A DNA stretch of 64,000 bases from G965215045 sp965215045 (GTDB lineage: Bacteria > Pseudomonadota > Gammaproteobacteria > JABABF01). The position numbers and the translations under genes were made by a program. Below, piece by piece: positions 32,940 through 40,419 of this stretch. The stretch is taken from the NCBI GenBank assembly GCA_965215045.1, contig OZ244031.1, positions 2,018,958-2,082,957 of the forward strand, given 5' to 3'. How positions within the stretch are numbered: position 1 is the stretch's first letter; the number at the start of each line of letters is the position of its first letter. The notes beneath the pieces are model-generated. The model was not told the origin of the DNA and made no database searches. It was given only the letters and a program-made list of their open reading frames with translations.

Positions 32940-33755
32940 TTAGCGCGGAGGCAACGCAAAAAAATCCTCGGCAGCGGCGGCGGTCTGGAGTGCGACCTGG
33001 TCTGCTGGTCGCCGGCAATGCAGGGCGACATCTTCCAGCACGCAGGGCAGGGTGAGCGGCTCGTTGCGGCGTTTTTCCGTCACCGGTAACGCGGTGCGGT
33101 TTTTCGGCAGCAGCCAGGGCGCATCGGTCTCGATCATCAATCTCTCGTGCGGGATATGGCGCAGCAACGGATGCAGATGGGCACCGCGCCCGGGATCGCA
33201 AATCCAGCCGGTAATGCCGATGTGCAAGTCCAGGTCCAAGTAGCGGAACAGGGTTGCCCGGTCGCCGGTAAAACAATGGATCACCACTTTCCCCAGGTGC
33301 TCGCGCACTTCGCCCAGGATCGCGCACATCCTCTGTGCGGCATCCCGCTCATGCAAGAACAGGGGCTTGCCGCTGTCTGCGGCCCATTCCAGCATTCCCT
33401 GGAAGGCATGTTCCTGTGCCGCCGGCGGTGAATAGTTGCGATGAAAATCCAGTCCGGTCTCGCCGATGGCGCGCACCGCGGGATTTTCTCCCAGGCGGTG
33501 CAATTCTTCTTCGAGCCCGGGGCCGAAATCGCTGGCGTGGTGGGGATGCAAACCGGCGGTGGCGTAGAGAAACCCGGGATACTGTTCGGCCAGCTCTATG
33601 GCCCGGCGGCTGCTCTGCAAATCTGAGCCGGTGACGATGATGCGTCCGACCCCGGCCTTTCGGGCGCGCTCCACAACCTGGGGCAGGTCGTGGTCGAAGG
33701 ACTTGTGTGCGAGATTGGCGCCGATGTCGACCAGCGGCGGCAGGCTGCTTTTCAC
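32940..33755 (-). CDS. tatD: TatD-family metal-dependent DNase
   Basis: A 271-residue TIM-barrel nuclease. The N-terminus LVDIGANLAHKSFDHD is TatD-like (rather than YcfH-like), with GLHPHHASDF, IGETGLDFHRN, LHERDA, HCFTGD and IETDAPWLLP carrying the metal ligands. The start is taken as GTG 33755 because it overlaps the upstream stress-protein stop as GTGA; the longer frame to 33797 would overlap that gene heavily. Proposed roles in the family are 3'-5' DNA processing and repair. Confidence 0.88.
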   Translation of the reverse strand: MKSSLPPLVDIGANLAHKSFDHDLPQVVERARKAGVGRIIVTGSDLQSSRRAIELAEQYPGFLYATAGLHPHHASDFGPGLEEELHRLGENPAVRAIGETGLDFHRNYSPPAAQEHAFQGMLEWAADSGKPLFLHERDAAQRMCAILGEVREHLGKVVIHCFTGDRATLFRYLDLDLHIGITGWICDPGRGAHLHPLLRHIPHERLMIETDAPWLLPKNRTALPVTEKRRNEPLTLPCVLEDVALHCRRPADQVALQTAAAAEDFFALPPR

Positions 33756-34195
33756 CCGGTGCTCTCTTCGGGCATGTGTACCACGAGGACGTCGCACTTG
33801 ACACTGTGCAGGATCTTCTGGGCAGTGGCACCGAAAATGTTGCCGAAGAAACCTTTTTCATGGTACCCCAGGACCAGCAGGTCGGCGTCGATCTGCCCGG
33901 CGAGCCTGGTGATCGCCGCCTTGGAGATCTCGCTGATCAGGTGACAACGTTGCTCCGGGATGCCCAGTTCGGCAGCGAGATCGGCGATTTGCCGCTGGGC
34001 GTCCTGGTGCATTTTGCCAACCCCGGCCGCCGGTACACTCATCTCGCCGCTCAGGGTGACTCCCAGCGTGGGGAGGGCGTGCATAATGCTGATTTGCGCC
34101 TTGCAGGCACTGGCGAGCAACTGGGCGCGTTCGGCCAGCAACCGGGTCTCGGTATTGAGTTCCGCCGCCAGTAGAATGTGTTTGTATGAATGCAT
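33752..34195 (-). CDS. Universal stress protein (UspA family)
   Basis: A 147-residue single-domain USP. The start ATG 34195 gives MHSYKHILLAAELNTETRLL, the family N-terminus. The C-terminal strand-turn carries LLVLGYHEKGFFGNIFGATAQKILHSVKCDVLVVH, whose Gly-rich middle is similar to the G-2x-G-9x-G(S/T) ATP motif of ATP-binding members. It is translationally coupled to tatD by GTGA. Stress role is by family; no specific trigger is visible. Confidence 0.9.
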   Translation of the reverse strand: MHSYKHILLAAELNTETRLLAERAQLLASACKAQISIMHALPTLGVTLSGEMSVPAAGVGKMHQDAQRQIADLAAELGIPEQRCHLISEISKAAITRLAGQIDADLLVLGYHEKGFFGNIFGATAQKILHSVKCDVLVVHMPEESTG

Positions 34196-34252
34196 CAGCC
34201 GGTCGCCCTGCGCCCCTTTTGCGAGCCCGTTCATAATACAACAGTACCGCCG

Positions 34253-34744
34253 GTGAAAGTCCTGCTTTTTCTCCTGGTGCTGGGCCTGTTGGTCTCACCC
34301 CTGATCGCCGCCATGCCCGGCCCCGCACAAAAACAGCGTGAACAACTGCGCCGGGCGCTCATGGCACGCGGTGTCTCGGTGCGCCTGGGAGTGCGTCCCG
34401 GTGCGACGATGCACCCGGAAGCCGTCCCGGACCGGGCGATCGCTGCAGACCTGCGCCTGGCGCGCTACAGCATCACCCTCGATGCACCCGGCCCTTCCAC
34501 TCCCTGTCTTGCACGCCGGCAGGACAATACATGGAACATTCGGGGTATGGCATCGGCAGACACACAACAGCAGCTGCAGGAGGCCTTACAGGCATTTCCC
34601 GACGCCGTGGAAGCCGTGGAGATCACCCCGTATGAAGCCGCGGCATACTGGCGGGAGCAGGGCGCAGCGCAGGATGCAGAACGACTGCATCGCGGCCTGT
34701 TGCAATTGCAAAGTCTGTACTGCCGGGAGCAACGGCGCACTTGA
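34253..34744 (+). CDS. Hypothetical protein with N-terminal membrane anchor or signal peptide
   Basis: A 163-residue protein I do not recognise. The likely GTG start (34253) is followed directly by a hydrophobic segment (VLLFLLVLGLLVSPLIAAM), either an uncleaved anchor or a signal peptide. The remainder is basic and Ala/Gln-rich with alpha-helical character. A compact region (residues ~80-140) contains ITPYEAAAYWREQG. It is divergent from the stress-protein gene and 75 bases before topA. No catalytic motif is seen. Confidence 0.6.
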   Translation: MKVLLFLLVLGLLVSPLIAAMPGPAQKQREQLRRALMARGVSVRLGVRPGATMHPEAVPDRAIAADLRLARYSITLDAPGPSTPCLARRQDNTWNIRGMASADTQQQLQEALQAFPDAVEAVEITPYEAAAYWREQGAAQDAERLHRGLLQLQSLYCREQRRT

Positions 34745-34819
34745 CCGACCGGGGCAATGTGCGTATAAACCGGCGCTTTCAGGGTTTGCATTTTTTCTGC
34801 GCCGACCCACTGTCCGATT

Positions 34820-37486
34820 ATGACTGCACAAAAATCCCTGGTGATCGTCGAGTCACCGGCCAAGGCCAAGACAATTAACCGTTACCTGGGCGAGGAATAC
34901 GTGGTCGCATCGAGCGTCGGACATGTGCGCGATCTCCCGGGCAGTGGCGGACGCACGGCCGTCTCCGGGAAGAGAAAAAAAGCCGCGGCCGATGCCGAGC
35001 AAAGGCTTTACCGGCGCATGGGCATCAATCCCAGGGAAAAGTGGCAGGCGCATTACGAGACAGCACCCGGCAAGGAGAAAGTCATCCGCGAATTGAAAAA
35101 GCTGGCACGGAACGCCGCCGGGATTTACCTCGCCACCGACATGGACCGCGAAGGGGAGGCGATCGCCTGGCACCTGCGCGAACTGCTCAGCAATTCTGCC
35201 AAGAGCGGCAGCACGGCACAGGAGCACTTTCACCGTGTCAGTTTTAACGAGATCACGGAGCAGGCGATTACGCAGGCGTTTCAAAACCCGGGGGACATTG
35301 ACATGAACCGCGTGAACGCCCAGCAGGCGCGGCGTTTCCTGGATCGTATCGTCGGTTTCATGCTCTCGCCACTGCTCTGGGAAAAAGTGGCGCGCGGGCT
35401 GTCGGCGGGACGGGTGCAATCGGTTGCGGTACGCCTGGTCGTAGAACGGGAACGGGAGATTCGCGCCTTCCATCCGGAGGAGTACTGGGAGCTCCATGCC
35501 GACACCCGCAACGCCGCCGGGGAGGCACTGCGCCTGCAGGTGAAAAAGCACGGCGGCAAGAATTTCCGTCCCGGCAATCGCGCGGCAATCGATGAAACGC
35601 TGGCGGAACTCGAGGATGCCCCGTTCCTGGTGCGCGAGCGTGCGGACAAGCAGGTGCGGGAGAACCCCGGTCCACCGTTGATCACTGCCACGCTGCAACA
35701 GGCGGCCAGCGTCCGCCTGGGCTTCGGAGTGCGGCGCACCATGCGCCTGGCACAGGCCTTGTACGAGGCGGGGCATATCACCTACATGCGTACCGATTCC
35801 ACCAACCTCAGCCAGCAGGCGGTGATGCAATGCCGCGATTGGATCCAGAAGCAGCACGGTGCAGATTACCTGCCGGAGAAGCCGCGTTTTTACGCCTCCG
35901 GCAAGGATGCCCAGGAAGCGCACGAGGCGATTCGTCCCACCGACGTGCGGCGCGAGCCGCAGAGCCTGCCCAAGTTCGATCGCGATGCACGCCGCCTGTA
36001 CGAGCTGATTCGCAATCGTTTCATCGCCTGCCAGATGCGGCCGGCCCTGTACGCACACACGACTTTAAAAGTACAGGCCGGGGAATACGAACTGCGGGCC
36101 GTCGGCCGACTCATGCTGTTTGATGGTTTCACCCGGGTTGTGGCACCGCAGAAAAAAAAGACCGCGGAATTACCGTTACTGCCCGATGTGCAGGAGGGGG
36201 AGAAACTGCAGTTGCAGAAACTGGACCCCAGCCAACATTTCACGCGGCCGCCGCCGCGCTACTCGGAAGCGGCCCTGGTGCGGGAATTGGACAAACGCGG
36301 CATTGGCCGGCCCTCCACGTACGCGGCGATCATCTCCACGATCCAGGAAAGGGGGTACGTGGACATCCAGGAGCGGCGTTTTCACGCAAAAAAAATCGGG
36401 GATATCGTCACCGACCGGCTCATGGAAAATTTCGGTGAACTCATGGATTACCAGTTCACGGCGGGCATGGAGGAAACCCTGGATAAAATTGCCGCCGGCG
36501 ATGCCGATTGGCGGGCGGTGCTCGATGATTTTTACGGGGACTTCAGCAGCCAGTTACAACAGGCCTCTCGGGAACCGGGGGGGATGCGCGGCAATACGCC
36601 AGTGCTGACCGAAATCTCCTGCCCGGAATGCTCGCGTCCCATGCAAATTCGCAACGCGGCCACCGGCGTATTCCTGGGGTGCTCGGGATACGCACTGGAA
36701 AAAGAACAGCAATGCAAGCAAACCCTCAACCTGATGCCCGACGAAGAAACTCCGTCCGACAGCACCGGGCAGGATGAGAATGGAGAAAAAGAGGCCCGGC
36801 ATTTGCGCATGCTGCGCCGCTGCCCCAAGTGCGGCTCCGCCATGGATGCCTTCCTGCTGGATCGCAAGCGGCGCCTGCATATCTGCGGTGATTCTCCCGA
36901 CTGCGAGGGCAACGAAGTGGAGCAGGGTGAATTCCAGCCGGGCGGCTACCAGGGTCCGGAACTGGAATGCGACCGTTGCGGTACCCTCATGGAACTCAAG
37001 AGCGGTCGTTTTGGCAAGTATTTCGCCTGCACGGCCCCGGACTGTAAGAATACCCGCAAGCTGTTGCGCAGCGGGCAACCCGCACCGCCCAAGATGACGC
37101 CGATCCCGATGCCGGAGTTGCGCTGCAGCAAGGTGGATGATCATTTTGTTTTGCGTGATGGCGCAGCAGGTCTGTTTCTTGCGGCCAGCGGCTTTCCCCG
37201 TCACCGGGAGACACGCTCTCCCCTGGTCGAGGAAATCCTGCCGTACCGGGAGCAATTGGACCCCAAGTACGCCCATTTGGGCACTGCACCGACCGAGGAC
37301 GGCCAGGGAAACAAGGTGCAGATCCGTTACAGTCGCAAAGATGCCCAGCATTACCTGGGCAGCGAGAAGAACGGCAAACCTACGGGCTGGCGTGCTTACT
37401 ACCGGGACGGCGACTGGGTGGCGACAGAGCGCACCGTCTCCCGGTCCAGGAAGCGCAAGAAAAAAAGCACCACTGCACAAGTTTAG
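34820..37486 (+). CDS. topA: DNA topoisomerase I
   Basis: An 888-residue type IA topoisomerase relaxing negative supercoils. The TOPRIM domain starts with VIVESPAKAKTI and holds TDMDREGEAIAWHL; the catalytic tyrosine is Y322 (ITYMRTDSTNLS), close to E. coli Y319. Three C-terminal zinc fingers are visible: CPECSRPM...C...C, CPKCGSAM...C...C and CDRCGTLM...C...C (about residues 600-750), followed by zinc-less ribbon domains. It ends in a basic KKKKSTTAQV tail whose DNA aligns with the 3' end of the nearby sulfotransferase genes. Confidence 0.96.
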   Translation: MTAQKSLVIVESPAKAKTINRYLGEEYVVASSVGHVRDLPGSGGRTAVSGKRKKAAADAEQRLYRRMGINPREKWQAHYETAPGKEKVIRELKKLARNAAGIYLATDMDREGEAIAWHLRELLSNSAKSGSTAQEHFHRVSFNEITEQAITQAFQNPGDIDMNRVNAQQARRFLDRIVGFMLSPLLWEKVARGLSAGRVQSVAVRLVVEREREIRAFHPEEYWELHADTRNAAGEALRLQVKKHGGKNFRPGNRAAIDETLAELEDAPFLVRERADKQVRENPGPPLITATLQQAASVRLGFGVRRTMRLAQALYEAGHITYMRTDSTNLSQQAVMQCRDWIQKQHGADYLPEKPRFYASGKDAQEAHEAIRPTDVRREPQSLPKFDRDARRLYELIRNRFIACQMRPALYAHTTLKVQAGEYELRAVGRLMLFDGFTRVVAPQKKKTAELPLLPDVQEGEKLQLQKLDPSQHFTRPPPRYSEAALVRELDKRGIGRPSTYAAIISTIQERGYVDIQERRFHAKKIGDIVTDRLMENFGELMDYQFTAGMEETLDKIAAGDADWRAVLDDFYGDFSSQLQQASREPGGMRGNTPVLTEISCPECSRPMQIRNAATGVFLGCSGYALEKEQQCKQTLNLMPDEETPSDSTGQDENGEKEARHLRMLRRCPKCGSAMDAFLLDRKRRLHICGDSPDCEGNEVEQGEFQPGGYQGPELECDRCGTLMELKSGRFGKYFACTAPDCKNTRKLLRSGQPAPPKMTPIPMPELRCSKVDDHFVLRDGAAGLFLAASGFPRHRETRSPLVEEILPYREQLDPKYAHLGTAPTEDGQGNKVQIRYSRKDAQHYLGSEKNGKPTGWRAYYRDGDWVATERTVSRSRKRKKKSTTAQV

Positions 37487-37577
37487 AAATGGATGGGCCG
37501 CCCTGACCCGGGGTGAACCCCGGTGCAGGGCATGGGGGTACCTGGAGTCGCGGATGAGACATAAGCCAAGAGCCTGA
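37466..37577 (+). repeat. Sulfotransferase-junction repeat A (overlaps topA 3' end)
   Basis: From the last codons of topA through the spacer, this sequence aligns with repeats B and C. Conserved blocks are TGCAGGGCATGG, then GTACC, GGAGTC and CGGATG, ending AGCCTGAA just before sulfotransferase 1. It appears to be the relic tail of a further sulfotransferase unit fused to topA. Confidence 0.7.
37501..37530. other. Hairpin downstream of topA
   Basis: The 30 bases fold on themselves: outer CCCTG/CAGGG and inner CCGGGG/CCCCGG arms around a TGAA loop, with a 2x2 internal mismatch. There is no T-run after it, so it is not a canonical Rho-independent terminator. It lies within junction repeat A; the outer arms recur in repeat B but the inner arms do not. 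Confidence 0.5.
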
Positions 37578-37580
37578 AAA

Positions 37581-38477
37581 ATGTTATCTCACCTCTACCA
37601 GTGCTTATTTATTCATATTCCCAAGTGCGGTGGCACCTCGGTGGAAAGATACTTTTACCGCCATGCCGAGGGCTATCACCCTCTACAAACTCGGCACCTT
37701 CCGGTCATGCGCCGCCAAGGGTTGGCGAAAACTCTTAACATGTATCCCGGGTATTTCTCTTTCACCTTTGTGCGCAACCCCTACGACCGCTTCGTATCCT
37801 ATTACCTGCATGGCCTGCACCTGCAAGAACAGGGAAATTATGTGTCCTACCGCAATTTCCAGGAATGCATTGAGCTGGTTTCTGAGCTCTTGAAGAACCG
37901 CAATTTTAAAGTCAAGCCGAGGGAAAAATTCGGGCCTCTACAGCTTGAACGCCGGCTTTTGAACTACGAGGCTTATCACTGCCTGCCGCAAAAAGACTTC
38001 CTGCTGGATTACCACCCGGACGTTTATTTTGGCGTACCGCGCGTCGACAAAAAGCCCTGTTCCTTTATCGGTCGCCTGGAAAATTTCTCCGAGGATTTCG
38101 CCCATGTACAAAGAATCCTGGACCTGCCCCGGCGGCGTATACCCCACATAAGATGGGGAGGCAGACCCCTGGAACAATACAAGCATTACAGCACGTACTA
38201 CGACCGGGACACGAGACGCCAGGTGGAGGAACTGTACGCGGAAGACCTGGAAATCTTGGGGTATGAGTATGAACAGGAGGGCACCGTGTGCGTGCCTTCC
38301 CCCCTGCATGATCTGCAAAAAGCGGAGCAATGCAAACCCGGGAAACTTTCCCGTATCCAAGCCCTGGTTTATCGCTGGAAGTTCTCATGGCACGAGTCTA
38401 CTCAGCAAAGGGAAAAGAAATACACTGCTCCCAAAGTTCAGAACAACAAGGCCCCCCTGGCCCCGGGTGAACACTGA
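37581..38477 (+). CDS. Sulfotransferase 1 (Sulfotransfer_2-like)
   Basis: A 298-residue PAPS-dependent carbohydrate sulfotransferase-like protein. The 5'-phosphosulfate loop is at the N-terminus (FIHIPKCGGTSVERYF, residues ~10-25), and the 3'-phosphate site is FVRNPYDRFVSYYLH (~63-77). No signal peptide is present, so cytoplasmic modification is inferred. It is almost the same protein as sulfotransferase 2, except for residues ~28-47 and the C-terminus, which could be the substrate-recognition parts. Base composition is visibly less GC-rich than the housekeeping neighbours, and junction repeats flank it, suggesting a transferred and locally amplified gene. The acceptor is unknown; no PAPS synthesis genes lie in the window. 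Confidence 0.85.
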   Translation: MLSHLYQCLFIHIPKCGGTSVERYFYRHAEGYHPLQTRHLPVMRRQGLAKTLNMYPGYFSFTFVRNPYDRFVSYYLHGLHLQEQGNYVSYRNFQECIELVSELLKNRNFKVKPREKFGPLQLERRLLNYEAYHCLPQKDFLLDYHPDVYFGVPRVDKKPCSFIGRLENFSEDFAHVQRILDLPRRRIPHIRWGGRPLEQYKHYSTYYDRDTRRQVEELYAEDLEILGYEYEQEGTVCVPSPLHDLQKAEQCKPGKLSRIQALVYRWKFSWHESTQQREKKYTAPKVQNNKAPLAPGEH

Positions 38478-38530
38478 TGCAGGGCATGGGTACCCGGCGT
38501 CACGGATGGTGCATATAACAAGAATCTGAA
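38451..38530 (+). repeat. Sulfotransferase-junction repeat B
   Basis: Begins in the last codons of sulfotransferase 1 and runs into the following spacer: GCCCCCCTGG, TGATGCAGGGCATGGGTACC, CACGGATGGTGCA. It matches repeat A and especially repeat C. Confidence 0.85.
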
Positions 38531-38596
38531 GCAGTGGAGACCACTCCCGGATGATAAACCCCCACGGTCCCATACCTTAAGAACTCGTACAGTGTA

Positions 38597-38626
38597 TTGA
38601 CGGTGATGAACGCTGGATAATAAAAT
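38597..38626 (+). promoter_or_regulatory. Sigma-70-like promoter for sulfotransferase 2
   Basis: TTGACG (38597-38602) and TAAAAT (38621-38626) are separated by 18 bases; each matches consensus at 5 of 6 positions. They lie in an unusually AT-rich stretch (38585-38640) 63 bases before the gene's ATG. The 211-base gap holds nothing else recognised besides repeat B. Confidence 0.55.
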
Positions 38627-38688
38627 ATTAAAAAATTCAGGTTCTACTTGTTTCCCGGTTTACAACGCTCAGAACCCGGGGTTGAAAC

Positions 38689-39594
38689 ATGCTATCTCAC
38701 CTCTACCAGTGCTTGTTTATTCATATTCCCAAGTGCGGTGGCACCTCGGTGGAAAGGTACTTTTCCCGCCATGCCGGGGGCTATAGGTATGACACGATGT
38801 TCTTCTTTCCGATCGCAGAAAAGCGCATGCGTAAAAAAGGATTGGCGCAAATTCTTAACATGTATCCCGGGTATTTCTCTTTCACCTTTGTGCGCAACCC
38901 CTACGACCGCTTCGTGTCCTATTACCTGCACGGCCTGTACGCTAAAAAACAGAGAAATTATGTGTCCTACCGCAATTTCCAGGAATGCATAGACCTGGTT
39001 TCCGAGCTCTTGAAGAATCGCAATTTTGAAATTGAACCGACGACAAAATTGGGGCCTCTACAGCTTGAACACCGGCTCTTGGAATACGAGGCTTATCACT
39101 GCCTGCCGCAAAAAGACTTCCTGCTGGATTACCACCCGGACGTTTATTTTGGCGTGCCGCGCGTCGACAAAAAACCCTGTTCTTTTATCGGCCGCCTGGA
39201 AAATCTCTCCGAGGATTTCGCCCATCTACAAAGAATCCCGGACCTGCCCCGCCAGCATATACCCCACATAAGATGGGGCGGCAGACCCCCGGGACAATAC
39301 AGGCATTACAGCACGTACTACGACCGGGACACGAGACGCCAGGTGGAGGAACTGTACGCGGAAGACCTGGAAATCTTAGGCTATGAGTATGAACAGGAGG
39401 GCACCGTGTACGTGCCTTCCCCCCTGCATGATCTGCAAAAAGCGGAGCAATGCAAACCCGGGAAACTTTCCCGTATCCAAGCCCTGGTTTATCGGTGGAA
39501 ACTCTCTTGGCACAAGCTTCAGAACAAGATACAGAAATACACCACTCCCAAGTTCAGAAGAACATGGGCCCCCCTGGTGCGGGCTAAACACTGA
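38689..39594 (+). CDS. Sulfotransferase 2 (tandem paralogue)
   Basis: A 301-residue protein with the same layout as its upstream neighbour: FIHIPKCGGTSVERYFSRH at the N-terminus and FVRNPYDRFVSYYLHG near residues 66-81. Long blocks are unchanged at DNA level (for example around the LDYHPDVYFGVPRVDKK segment). Differences concentrate at residues 30-52 (RYDTMFFFPIAEKRMRKK here) and in the final ~20 residues. Recent duplication followed by divergence of a short N-terminal region is the simplest reading. It has its own promoter candidate. Acceptor unknown. Confidence 0.85.
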   Translation: MLSHLYQCLFIHIPKCGGTSVERYFSRHAGGYRYDTMFFFPIAEKRMRKKGLAQILNMYPGYFSFTFVRNPYDRFVSYYLHGLYAKKQRNYVSYRNFQECIDLVSELLKNRNFEIEPTTKLGPLQLEHRLLEYEAYHCLPQKDFLLDYHPDVYFGVPRVDKKPCSFIGRLENLSEDFAHLQRIPDLPRQHIPHIRWGGRPPGQYRHYSTYYDRDTRRQVEELYAEDLEILGYEYEQEGTVYVPSPLHDLQKAEQCKPGKLSRIQALVYRWKLSWHKLQNKIQKYTTPKFRRTWAPLVRAKH

Positions 39595-39640
39595 TGCAGG
39601 GCATGGATGCCCGGAGTCACGGATGGTGCAAGAGTTTCCA
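39568..39640 (+). repeat. Sulfotransferase-junction repeat C
   Basis: Third copy of the junction sequence, starting in the last codons of sulfotransferase 2: GCCCCCCTGG, TGATGCAGGGCATGGATGCC, CACGGATGGTGCA. After it, 39641-39727 holds nothing I recognise. Confidence 0.85.
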
Positions 39641-39727
39641 GGAGGCCCGCTCCATTGTGAGCTTAAACCTGCACAGCCGGCCCCCCCGGTGCTGGAACGG
39701 GATGCGCCCGGGTGCCAGAACGCATCG

Positions 39728-39873
39728 CGGATTACCACCCGGACGTTTATTTTGGTGTGCCGCGCGTCGACAAAAAACCCTGTTCTTTTATTGGGCCTGG
39801 AAAATTTCTCCGCGGATTTTGAATCCTGGACCTGCGTATAAAGCGTTGCGGCCGTGACCGGGACACGAGACGC
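39728..39873 (+). pseudogene. Eroded third sulfotransferase fragment
   Basis: A remnant matching the middle of the two sulfotransferase genes: the segment for DYHPDVYFGVPRVDKKPCSFIG is nearly unchanged. Then internal deletions bring together pieces of later regions (GAATCCTGGACCTG, CGTATA, GACCGGGACACGAGACGC). Start, PAPS-binding motifs and 3' end are gone. It shows that the array once contained at least one more unit. Confidence 0.85.
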
Positions 39874-39935
39874 AGCCCGCCGTTCAATCTGTTATCATAG
39901 CCCCAGTGCATACTCTACCGGGAGCAGACACGGCG

Positions 39936-40061
39936 ATGAGCGAACAAGGTAAATCTTCCATCGCGGTGGTTGCGGCCGTCGCAGCCCGCCGTTCAATCTG
40001 TTATCATAGCCCCAGTGCATACTCTACCGGGAGCAGACACGGCGATGAGCGAACAAGGTAA
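39936..40061 (+). pseudogene. 41-residue decoy frame from duplicated start
   Basis: Starting at the first-copy ATG, eight codons match the real gene (MSEQGKSS), then the frame runs through the second copy's promoter out of frame. It ends at TAA 40059-40061, 17 bases past the second ATG. Translation of it would cross the real start and could interfere with or feed it. Confidence 0.75.
39999..40007 (+). promoter_or_regulatory. Extended -10 element (second copy)
   Basis: TGTTATCAT fits an extended -10 (TGn plus TATCAT) 38 bases before the ATG at 40045. An identical element is in the first copy at 39890-39898. Two tandem promoters therefore face the same gene. Confidence 0.45.
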
Positions 40062-40368
40062 ATCTTCCACGTACCTCGAGTTGGTGGAACTGGCGGGCGG
40101 CGATATCGTGCTGCGCCATTCCAATGGCGAAGATGATCCGATGGTATTGATTCGTTTTTCCGAGGAGTCCCGGGAATGGCTGGGCAGTTCCCGCCTGGAG
40201 GTGGCGCGCCACATGGTGCAGGCGGGTATCCAGGCCTTCAACCGTATCAACCATTCAGAACCCCGGGAGCAGGCGGCCCCCGCACGCCAGTCGGAGACTT
40301 CCGGAACCCGCATCACCGTCGGCGAGGAAGCCCCGGAGTTGGAGGAGGAAATGCCGACGGTGCACTGA
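40045..40368 (+). CDS. Conserved small acidic protein near topA
   Basis: A 107-residue cytoplasmic protein. The N-terminal two-thirds is compact (YLELVELAGGDIVLRHSNGEDDPMVLIRFSEES...LEVARHMVQAGIQAF); the last ~35 residues are Glu/Pro-rich and probably disordered. It resembles a conserved hypothetical family I recall near topA in pseudomonads, which I cannot confirm. Start ATG 40045 is the second-copy start; an upstream in-frame extension has no good start site. It lies 51 bases before mscS. No known function. Confidence 0.75.
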   Translation: MSEQGKSSTYLELVELAGGDIVLRHSNGEDDPMVLIRFSEESREWLGSSRLEVARHMVQAGIQAFNRINHSEPREQAAPARQSETSGTRITVGEEAPELEEEMPTVH

Positions 40369-40419
40369 TCCCAGGCACCGGGGCGAGTATGGACTGAGCC
40401 CCCGCTGCAGGATTTACAA

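Larger units (their letters stand above)
39872..40069 (+). repeat. 109-bp-offset duplication of a promoter and gene start
   Basis: The 89 bases at 39872-39960 recur at 39981-40069, apparently unchanged. The unit holds GCAGCCCGCC, an extended -10 (TGTTATCAT), a GGGAG ribosome site and an ATG (39936 and 40045). An 11-base GTTGCGGCCGT also precedes both copies; in the first it is separated from the unit by a 16-base piece of sulfotransferase sequence. Confidence 0.95.

Noticed and set aside
37501..37530. Rho-independent terminator after topA
   Set aside because: Hairpin is present but no T-run follows; kept only as a hairpin.
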